Positions 54,601 to 64,000 of a stretch of DNA of 64,000 nucleotides are shown piece after piece; positions within the stretch are counted from its first letter, which is position 1, and the number at the start of each line of letters is the position of its first letter. The stretch is from Anopheles merus (taxonomy: Eukaryota; Arthropoda; Insecta; Diptera; Culicidae). The stretch lies in NCBI RefSeq assembly GCF_017562075.2, contig NC_054082.1, positions 37,939,942 through 38,003,941 of the forward strand, in the 5' to 3' direction. A program made the position numbers and the translations under genes. Below the pieces are notes generated by a model, which was not told the DNA's origin, ran no database searches, and saw only the letters and a list, made by a program, of their open reading frames with translations.

Positions 54601-55220
54601 CCATAGCCGCTTCTTATTTAAAGCATGCAAGAAGGGTGGAAATAGTGAGCCAGCAAGAAAAAAAAACACAACCTACCACTAGAACACATCACAACCGTAC
54701 CGGATGACGGCGACTAGTGAACAGATTGCATAGTAAATTACTTCAAGCAGAAATTTATTGCAAATAACAGCTGCCTCGCCTGTTTGGTGGCGCTTGCTCG
54801 AAAGAGAGAACAATGAAAGCTATATAGAAGAATGCAAACACACACACACATATACACACACGAAGAAACACACCATATCCCCTTTTGGTTTGCATTTGCC
54901 CAGGTAAGCGGCTCAAACGCTGCTGCAATGGTAAGCGGTGCAGTGGTTCTTTTGTGTTCGCACAACCCTGCCGGCACTACTAGGAAGGTAGGGAAAATGT
55001 GCTGTGCCTAAAGTGTCGCGGAAGTGCAGCATTCGATTCCTTCCTGGGAAACCTGGGCACCTATTTTCGTTGGCGAAAATGCGGAAGGGAGTGAACAAAA
55101 AAAAACGACACAAGTCTCCACACGACAATGCCACCGCACAGTCCTTTCCGTTTGCAATTGAAGGATGGCGCGATATGGGGAAAGATTTTATTGTTTGAAA
55201 ATAATCGAGCAATGTGGTTT

Positions 55221-55224
<4 letters not shown>

Positions 55225-55275
<51 letters not shown>
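55225..55275 (+). repeat. (GA)25 microsatellite
   Basis: A perfect GA run of about 50 nt followed by a ggggagggaggg purine stretch. Minus-strand poly-Ser/Leu frames here are artefacts of the repeat. Confidence 0.97.
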
Positions 55276-55278
<3 letters not shown>

Positions 55279-56713
55279 AGGGAGGGTGAACTGGGGGAAG
55301 AGTGAGTGAAACATATACCATCCGGTTGTCGGTTTTTGATCATGTTTGCAATTTTGTTGTGGCTTTTACTTGCACGGTTGCATTTCAATACAGAGGAAAG
55401 GATGATTTTCTCAGGCGGGGGACGCAATTTGTGCGAACAAATTTTTCAATTTCTCCCAGAATTTCTTGCATTTTATTGCATTTGTAAACACTTCGAAGAA
55501 TTCAGTGCGATGCATTTGCAAAATAAGATTAAAATTCTTCCCTACCACAACGCAATATCTTGCGCAACATAATAAAATAATTCAAGCGCATTGTATTTTT
55601 ACCATGTTTGGATCGATTCTCGATGGCTCACTGCAGCAGTGGAGGTCATATTTATTTAACCCTTATCTGACCACACTTCACTGCATTGTTGGGGAAAGCT
55701 AAGAGTACGAAGAAAAACTGGAAACTGTTTGTTGCTTCAAGTGATTCGATTCATCGTAAAACCGTGTCATGCATCTGGAGCATCGGAACAGCACATGCCG
55801 ATCGCCCCTCGCCTCAAAAGCGTACCTCAAATAGATAGCTATTGCGGGCCCCGAGCCCGAACGTGGGATCCGAGCACTGGCAGCACGCTTTGCCAAAAGA
55901 GATTGGCACTTGTGCCTTGAACCAGCACCGTCTCCATACTTGCTAAACATCTTTAATATCCATCCATACAAGTTCTCAAACGAGCGTCTCAACATCTCCG
56001 ACCTCTCGTCCGGTGCACTTCAAGCAGACGGGACAGTTGCACCCGGCTCCAGGTTCACTCACCCCGGAGTGCTACCAGCTCCCCGAGGTAGATCGATTGT
56101 GCGGGGTCGTAAAATGCACATACTCGTGTGCTACTGCTGTGGCGGCATAGAGCTGCATGGTAAACCGAAAACATGTGTTAGTCGTACGCTTTGAAGCGAA
56201 CCGCTTGAGCAACCCCTCGGGTGGCAAACATTATGCAAATCAGCATTCAATAGCATCAGTTCGTACTGGAAGGGGTTCTTCTAGATTCTGGCTGTGTATT
56301 CTCTCCATTGTGGAAACCAGTGGCTCTCAGTAGCGAACAAACTAGATAGGTCGTAGCGATCGTGATCGGTGGTGCTTGCTGGTTTTGGTTTTGTGATGGA
56401 GTCATGTGTGCTATCTCGAGGATAAATAAACAGTACAACATTTTCTAGACCGTATGAAGCTGATATTTTCCGTAAAAATCTTGAAATGTTTTCATTTCAA
56501 ACTGTTGTTTTATGAAAACAACATTATTCAATAAGCTTCTCTGAAAAAGTATTACATTTTATTTAAATAAACTTTGCACTAAATATTTGTACGTGGCATT
56601 AAAACCACATTAATAAATTGTATTTGCTCTTAATTTAACATTCTTTCTTCTTCGGTCTCTCTTTTTCTCTATTTCTCTCTCTTTTCTTTTTTCTCGTTTT
56701 CTCTCCATTGCAG

Positions 56714-56858
56714 AAAAAGATCCTTACCCGGTGGATGCATTACCGACGTGCAATCATGCACTATCCGTGTGTCAGCAGGAGCGAAAGTGTATAAAATTGT
56801 TCGAAGATTTTAAGCTTCACTGTAAAGTGCGGGAAAACAAGTGCCGCATGGAAGATAG
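56714..56858 (+). CDS. Gfrl: Gfrl internal exon: first half of GDNF-receptor-like domain 2
   Basis: This exon opens the second ten-cysteine module. It follows an exceptionally long pyrimidine tract (56641-56710) ending in cattgcag and is closed by a gtatgg donor. It is 145 nt: two bases complete a Glu codon, 47 codons follow, and two bases remain (exit phase 2). The peptide starts with a short acidic/proline linker (EKDPYPVDALPTC) and gives five cysteines spaced x6, x5, x10, x6, the same as in domain 1. The motif CNHALSVCQQERKC matches the CxxAxxxC start of GDNF/GAS1 domains. Reading past the donor meets a TGA within four codons, which supports splicing here. It lies 6.7 kb after the previous exon and 697 bp before the next. 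Confidence 0.9.
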
Positions 56859-57555
56859 GTATGGGAATTGATGTGGATGCAGCAAGACGAACCCACCCAT
56901 ACGCGTCCGTGCCAGCTTCATGCTTGATGTGATTGGGGTTGGTTCAATATTGGTCTGGCGTTGGAGAAACATTGGCAGCAGCAAAGCTAAAGTCTAATTT
57001 AATTGCTTCTTTCGATGTTCACTTGCACTTCTTTGCATTTTTTCAATCAATTGAATTTTTGTTGTACGCACCAAGTTTGATTTAAAATTTGAGAATTAAA
57101 ATAGATTTTTTTTTTCTTGAACAAACATTTTTAATGAAAAATGCTCTTTGGCTGAACTAATTGCTGTTAAAATGATTCAATATTATGCGTACATAATCGT
57201 TACCCAGCAAGTCCTTTTCCCATGACCGCAACCACAACCATTAAATACAGTACCATAATGTTTCTCCAAACGCCATTTTCAAAATGTACCAGCCCTCGGC
57301 GGGGTTAAAGATGCTTCCCCCGACACCGACATTGTGTGTTGCGACTAGAAGCGATCTAACCGAAATCTTGCCAAAACACAATGTGGCGCAGTACGATGCC
57401 ACCACGAAACAAAACAAAAAAAATCACAAACAAAGCAACACGAAGCTTCCGATGCCGTGGGCAGGAACCGCAGATGGATAACATATACGCACCCGTGCAG
57501 GCGCTCCACTGAACCGTGTTTCTTAATTATACCCCGTGTGTACTATATTCAACAG
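56859..57555 (+). other. Gfrl: Gfrl intron within domain 2 (697 bp)
   Basis: Begins gtatgg and ends caacag, phase 2. No other feature is seen in it beyond AT-rich sequence at 57000-57190. Confidence 0.88.
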
Positions 57556-57683
57556 GGATTTGTGCTACGAGGCGTGGACTAATCTGCGATTATCGCCGAT
57601 GTTCGGCTGCATCTGCCCGAATAATCACATGAAGCGCAGATGTGATAAAATATTTAGCGTTGTTAACCATAATCCTTGCGTCG
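57556..57683 (+). CDS. Gfrl: Gfrl internal exon: second half of GDNF-receptor-like domain 2
   Basis: This exon completes domain 2. Its acceptor is attcaacag and its donor gtaagt. It is 128 nt: one base completes an Arg codon, 42 codons follow, and one base remains (phase 1). Five cysteines appear in DLCYEAW, FGCICPNN, RRCDKIF and NPCVG. Spacing across the exon junction is x7, then x14, x1, x8, x11, against x7, x16, x1, x8, x11 in domain 1. The LCYEAW motif resembles GFR-alpha segments such as CLLAYSGL. The protein must continue, because the frame is open at the donor and no membrane or GPI-anchor signal has appeared. I saw no convincing next exon in the remaining 6.3 kb. Unspliced reading gives 65 extra residues, Ser/Thr-rich at first, before TAA at 57878. 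Confidence 0.87.
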
Positions 57684-60600
57684 GTAAGTTGCTCCCCATC
57701 ACTACGCCACAGTCGTCTTCTTCTTCAACTACCTCTACTACCACTGCTACTGCTACCTGCTCGTTTCGATCGGTTCGCGCATTGCTGCCATGGCCCACCA
57801 TGCAAGCTGTACGGTTGCGACACGCGTGTGGTAAAGAGAGTGGAACGTGGGCGATTGCAAGCAGACGCACACCTCAATAAAGTGCACCTCTTCCCGTCAT
57901 TGATGCCCCTCGCTGTTCAAGCAGTTGCACTTGTTCCTTTCAAGCGTCCTTTTGAAAATCCTTCCCCTTTTCCTTTCGTCTGGACTCCCCTTTCGCCACA
58001 CACGCGCCACGCTCACGAGCAGCCGTCAGCTTTGATGGAAAACTTTACTCTTAACTTTGCGACTTCGAACCGTTCGAGATGATTTGTCTCTCCGTTTTAC
58101 CGTTTACTATTGGTTTTTGTTCTACCGTTTATTGCTCTCCGGGCTTTTTCCGGCCTTTGCTCACTTCACAGTTTACAGTTTTGTTTTTGTTTCCAATTGT
58201 TTGTGTGTGTGTTTTTTGTCCTTCCTTCACTCTCACCATTACTACCTTTTCACACATCTTTCCGCTAGACGTGTGAGAAAGAGGCGCATCCGTTCGTAAG
58301 AAATTCTTCATCTGTACAACCCGTAGAACAAACTTTCCTTTCTTTCTCTATCCCGTTCGGCTGCACCAGTTTCAGCGCGCTTTCGCTGATCCGAACGTGT
58401 AGTACATACGTTCCGTACCGCCTGCCAAGCTGGTTTGTTTTATTGTTCTGATAGATTTTTTTTTTGTTTCCTGTTTCCTGTCTTTTTTTCTGTTCATGCC
58501 AACTTTCTGTGCCAATATTTACGAGATTTCTTTAACACTTCTTGGCACAAACATCGATCCCTGTTACGGGTACGGTCTCGAACTCTTTGGCCTTGTTTGT
58601 TCATGTTTGTGTTTTTCCCTTTTTGGCTGCTTCCTTCCCGCTATAAAACATTTGAAAAAGATGAGAAATAGCTTAGCCATGCCGTAACATTCTGCAAAGC
58701 TGGCTTTAAACTTCCCAACGACCTGCCGTTTATCTCGTACGGAACCATTTTGTTAAATCCATATTTGCGAAGGAGTTAGCCATTCTTCACCATCTGGTGT
58801 GTGATATTCGCGTGTACTGTTTGTTCGCGTAATGTGTTCAATACTTTTATTACTTAATCTTTCACGACAAATTTTACGTTCCAGCACCAAATCAATGCAC
58901 CCGTACCTTTTAGCCATCCTTTTAACCAATATCTGTATAACGTGATAGTGATGCACAGGAGTCAATTATGTTTAGCACTATTTTAGTTTGAAATTTAAGG
59001 AACAGTGTGCACGTCCAAACAAACTCAATCCCAATATTTCACCATTATTTCAAATCACAGAAAATCAACCATAAATCATCATCTGTCGCCTTCATTCTGC
59101 TATTTGCGTCACGTCTTAACAATGCAATTTTCATTTAAATCACAATAAATAATGCTCAACCTTCTAGTAAGTAGTCCCAACTGTCCGAAAAAGCCCAAAT
59201 CTTAGACAGTTTACTCGACATTAAGGTTACAAAAACAGGGTTGCAGCTTCTCCTCTTTTCTTGAATTATTACAATCAACAAACAAAACTAACTTAAAACT
59301 AAAAAAAAAACAACGCAATCAGCCGATTTCTGATAGTGTGGCATAAGAAGTAAATAAATCAAACAAATGTTGGGATACAGTTTAACCAAACTACCATAAG
59401 TCATACACTCCGGCAAATACCATTAACATCAGCTGTGCGTTCATGCATCCTTGTTTAAAAGAAAAATCTTTAAATCTTTATTATATTCATTCAGAAACAT
59501 TCGCTTATGACTGTGAATCCGACATTGTTCCTTTTGTTTGTAAACAGCAAATACATAGACAAGCCTGACGTGGTGAAGGTAATGTAGCGGGGAATTTGCA
59601 AAAACAGAAACCAACAAGAAAGACAACATACAAAAAAGGAGTAACGATGCGAAGCACACCCTTATCAACATCATCAACACCGGAACTTTTTATCGCGCGC
59701 CTAGAAGAAGCGAGCAAAAGGGAGCTAGTGAGGAAGCTCAAGATTTAGCAATGAATTGCAATCCCCTGCTACTGCTCGGAGCGCTGTCGTCCACATCTCC
59801 ATTTACGTCCGGGGTTTAGCACGGAATATGAGCACTTGTACACGCGATCTAATTAAACATCTTCCAAGCAGCGGTACTCATGCATGCGACCAGCGGCGCA
59901 CGGACCTTCTTCTTTGATTAGTTGTATTCAAAAGAGTGCAGCAACTTTTTCCGGTATGAAACCATCTCTGTGGACTTTTGATTTCAACGCGTTTTTCCCT
60001 GAGCAGTACGTGGGGTCTGCCTCATTTACCTTTGAAAAGAGATGTTATGAGAAATGTAGCCACTACTTCTAATTATTACCAACGTAATTTTGAACAAGAA
60101 TTTATACATTGAAAAAACATTGAAACAAGTTTAACAACCATTACGAAGGGTGAAAATCCCTGTATAATCCCTCAGCAACGAATTCTTCCTTAGATTATAC
60201 TGAGCGTTCCCTCTGTCTATTAGGTAAGGCAACGGCTGTTACCAAGCGACTTCTCACCATCCATCGTTCTGGAATATATAGGCAGTACCAATTTTACACT
60301 GCCAACGACGCTACCAAACGCCCACCAAAGGTGAGCTGCGTGAGAAGGATTCCATCGCCACAACAACAAAAAGAAAATTCCCCCCGGGATCCTATCCTGT
60401 GGAAGAGCCTCCGATTACAAACCACACGTACCACCATCAAAAGATGTGCCCACCCCGACTGACTGTTGTTGTCCGCTGCAAACATAGTGAGCGTGTGGGC
60501 ATGGCTGTTGTTTTTTCTACATTCTTGTATACTGCAAACGTATACTCCATCCCACGGCACACGTTCACCCACCGTCCGAGGAACCGGGTGAATCAATTAC

Positions 60601-60991
60601 AATGGAATGCCCCGGGACGTGTAATGCGTGCAAACGCGCCTGTGCCCGATTTCAAGTACGGCACAAAGAGGAAAATACTCCACCAAATAAGCGAACGCAC
60701 CTTTTGTCCTTACGGGTAGCAATACGCGGCACCAACAGCAGCAGCACCGGCTGCCTAAAACCCTACCGATGGTGTAAACCATCAAGCTTCCCTCCATTTG
60801 CGCTTCCGGTGCTGTTTCGCTGCACACGCAGAGAAACCCGCGTGGGAAGGATAATTGAGTTCCTGGTAGTACGGGTGTAGTACATAAAAACAAGATTTAA
60901 CGGGTCACGGGAGGCTCACCCGTAAAAGGGTAACATGCCCCTCCGTGTGTGGTTTCGTTTTTTTTGTATGCCTTTTTTTTTGCTCTCTCTC

Positions 60992-61023
<32 letters not shown>

Positions 61024-64000
61024 ATACGCGAGACGATCGCAGGTCCCTGGTTAAAGTAATGAAAATTTTAAACCCCGCGCGGTCGCCGCACGTGCAACGG
61101 TGTGTGATTTCAGCTTGCCCGCTACTTCCTAGGCTGTTCTTCACATTCAGCGTAAAATTCCACTCGACCGTAACACGGCAAAGACGCGGCAATAAGTCAC
61201 GCATGGATGGAGACGCATGGGTCGGAGGCGTTTACAAATGGCCGGCAGAAGAGTTGTATACTGCTAGGGTTTGTGTGTATGTGACAAATCCTCTTAAAAC
61301 ACTGCAAAGTGGAGGCGGACACGCGCGAAATAAGCGGCACTACTGCCACTGCCCTGGTGCGACACTCGGCCCCAAAATGTCCGGAACGTGCCATTACTCT
61401 AGAGATGGCATCCACACGCCATCTGATTGTTCCCCATCTTCAGGTGACGGTGAGTGTTGTGAAAATTTCAGACCCTGTCCTCGATTCGCATCGATGCAAT
61501 GAAGCGTCCCAGAACGTGCCGCGGGTTGTTACGCCGACCTAACGAAGGGAACGTCAAGCCAGGAGTCGACAATAATGGCTACAAAGGCGCAAAGTAAACA
61601 AGATACGATCGCGTCAAGTGCTGTCGCCCCTTCGGACGCCCACCGGCGGCTCCGAGACTTATTAGACAGGAGACAAAGTGGTGTACTTCTTTGTGGTCTG
61701 TCTGTGAGTCGTGACATCGTTGCAACGCGTACACTTCACACTCGCTCAGGACGACTGAATGCACGTCAGCGCGCACAGTCACAGCCATTGCACACAGGGC
61801 GACACGAAAGTGGTCGAGAAGGTGTGCGCACAAGCTGGTGTTCGTAGCGAAACTCTTTCCGGGAACATGAATAATCACCGTGGCACAGCGTGAAAGACCA
61901 TTCATCTGCAGCGCGAGTCTGTGGATATGGGAATACAGTCCAGTACAGTCATTTTATGTGCCCAGCACCAAACTGACAACTCAATGAATGTTCAATGGGA
62001 AGGTGTTGAACAGTGTCGTCATAGAATGTGAGATGGCACAAAACAAAATCAGCACCTGAAAGAACCTTACTTGTTCAACATAATTGCAACGCATTGAAGA
62101 TACATTTACTCAGCCTCTCTTCCCGGTGCATATAATGAATTGCTTAGCATACATTTGAGTTCGATCAATGCAATATTAACAATCACTTACGACGAATCAG
62201 ATTGTAGTTATTAAATATCAGACAATTAAAATGGCGATTTTATGATAAATGACTGTTTAAGGCGTAACATTTTGTGTTTGATACAAATTTAAAAGTTTTC
62301 CTTCTATTAACGAATTTCACAATACAAAAAGAAGGTACAATTATTCGTTTCCTTTGCCACGGTTTGAGCAAATGTTTCATTGACGGTTGCGTTCAACATT
62401 TTACAACCAGTTGACACTTGAATGCATTCCAGTGCAAACCAGTTAACGAGAACCATCGTAACAATGCGGTGCAAGATCAAAGCGTAACATCAAATGCAAC
62501 TAGGATGATGTACCATGACGACTTGAACAGATGGTTTCCAAAGTAGTCGCAGTAGAACTGGGGTTGAAAGAGGGTTGAAAGAGCCAAATACAATGCACAA
62601 TCTAGTTTGTCACGGCCCTTCTGTTCTGCAATCGAAAAACCCCCAAAAAGTGTATGGAATGCTCAAAAATATGGCTTAATTTGATTCATATTTGATTGAA
62701 GAAAAAAAGTGGTTTGGCTCAAAAATATTTGTTCAAAATAACGAGGCATGGTTTCGAATATTAAGTCAACCTTTTATTTCCACGAATACCATGATGATAT
62801 CTTAGCGCAAACAATCTAACATGAAAAACCACCACCAACGTATCCATCGAAGCTTTATATACCACCATCGCAACCCTCTCCCAACGACACGTTCATCGAA
62901 CGGCAGGCACTAACTTTTGCCGCTTACATTCCAATTAAAACCAATCTCCCTCGAAAGAGTTGTAACCGGGCAAACTTAACTGATACACATTGCAAGGTAG
63001 GAAGGGCAAACGTACGTCCCGCGCAGCAACATAATTTGATGTAAAAAGATCACTCTTCGTGCCATCATTCAGTTCGGAGCGGTAACAAACTTCTGCACCC
63101 CAAAGCATGGTGCAAGAAAAACCTTGCACTAAATGGAAGGAAAACTTTTCTACCCCTCCAGTGCAGAAAAAAAGGAACGCTAGTTGCCCCTGGGAAGGGC
63201 AAGAAATCACTCCCACGCCAACAAAAAAGGGGAGTGGAGAAGGGAAAAGTAGGCGCTGGCGTAGCGCCGAATGCCCGATCCGTAATCCTTTGCTGCGCCG
63301 TTTGTTACCATCTACCCATCCGTGAATGAAGCGCAATGAATTTGATGACGGCCGGAGGGGTGCACGCCCGGGCCGGAAATGAACAAATAAAGAAGAAGCT
63401 CACATTACGTTCGGGGGTTTTTTGCCGGGAGTCCGAGAAATTTACAACAACTTTCGGACGTGAAGCAAGCAAGATCAAGTAAACGCGCAGAAAAAGTAGA
63501 AAGTTATGCCAGTTGCAAAACACGCCGAACGTAGCTGAGCGTCAGCTAAAGCAAACCTTTCCAAACGAGGTAAGCAAAGCGGAAGGACAGTGTCTGCAGT
63601 GTGTTTGATGCTGTCTGTGGCGCTACCTTGCAGGCAAAGCACATACAAAATGACGTGATCTATTAAAGCAATTTGTAGTTCTCGCAGTTTCTGCGGCTGG
63701 CTCCTGCAACGTTGACGAGGGGTTGTTCTGCTTTTTTCCACTTTATTGTGGTGTATGTTGAATGCAGTGTTGAGTTTCCTTTGTGAAACGGGAGCTCACG
63801 GGACTGAGCGCGCGGCGTGTAAAGTGGAGGATTCTTTTTTATTCTTCCCGCGCGCATATCGCTTGCACAAACTACCACAACACTCAAGCAAGCGCATCAA
63901 GCTGGAAGAGGAGCGTACGAGTGGAACGATCGGAGTTTTGATATTTAATGCTTAAACAGCTGCACACTTGCACCGGGAAAGGAAGTTCGCTTCCTTCCCT
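57684..64000 (+). other. Sequence 3' of the last recognised exon, probably intron
   Basis: It begins with a gtaagt donor, so it should be intron of Gfrl. I looked for a further CxxAxxxC module in phase 1 after a consensus acceptor and found none. A reading with several cysteines near 60602 (CNACKRACARF) lacks an acceptor. The region includes T-rich sequence at 58080-58520, AT-rich sequence at 58970-59400 and 62040-62400, and a CT array at 60981. Confidence 0.55.
60981..61023 (+). repeat. (CT)n microsatellite
   Basis: About 42 nt of CT with one A interruption, preceded by a T9 run. Confidence 0.93.

Larger units (their letters stand above)
50019..56713 (+). other. Gfrl: Gfrl intron between the two domains (6.7 kb)
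   Basis: Begins gtaagc and ends in a roughly 70-nt pyrimidine tract and gcag. Both ends are phase 1. It contains CT arrays near 51600, CA arrays near 52030 and 54838, and a (GA)25 tract at 55225. Frames open on one or both strands (for example 53105-53599 and 55910-56194) have no recognisable content. Confidence 0.85.

Noticed and set aside
58858..58905. Acceptor-like tract (acgttccag) considered as the next Gfrl exon
   Set aside because: The phase-1 reading meets a stop after about nine codons and lacks the family cysteines.
60602..60720. Cysteine-containing reading CNACKRACARF, considered as a third receptor module
   Set aside because: No acceptor in the right phase upstream, spacing unlike the two real modules, and the opposite strand is open as well.

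Overview
The window reads as nuclear DNA of an insect, most likely an anopheline mosquito. It has no operon structure, long AT-rich non-coding stretches, many CT/GA, CA and triplet microsatellites, exons bounded by consensus GT/AG sites with strong pyrimidine tracts, and tRNA-derived SINE copies that look like the SINE200 type known from Anopheles. The genus is inferred; no search could be run.

The only gene I can support firmly lies on the + strand, as four internal exons at 33963-34085, 49848-50018, 56714-56858 and 57556-57683. All splice junctions agree in phase (1, 1, 2, 1). The joined product encodes two consecutive ten-cysteine modules with almost identical spacing: six, five, ten, six, seven, 16 or 14, one, eight and eleven residues between cysteines. 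This is the GDNF/GAS1 receptor domain pattern, and the best match is the insect GDNF-family receptor-like gene (Gfrl), an extracellular receptor related to vertebrate GFR-alpha. The signal-peptide exon(s) and the 3' exons were not found. Exon 33963 starts mid-codon and the last exon ends mid-codon, so the gene extends both ways.

Layout: 1-33962 is the upstream intron and/or intergenic DNA. It contains microsatellites, a 17-G tract, a pair of complementary CT/GA tracts (13457 and 13883), a weak minus-strand reading frame followed by AATAAA (12416-12846), and a 93-nt near-perfect hairpin of pre-miRNA size (27604-27696). 34086-49847 is a 15.8-kb intron carrying a possible 17-nt microexon (38579-38595), a coding-like island (39841-40010), a decayed minus-strand retrocopy with an A12 tail (40490-41097), and a cluster of three SINE copies (44041-44857). 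50019-56713 and 56859-57555 are introns of the same gene. 57684-64000 is intron or downstream DNA with microsatellites.

No rRNA, intact tRNA, CRISPR array or bacterial-type feature was seen. Most open frames longer than 60 codons look like chance, because they occur on both strands at once and lack splice or compositional support.
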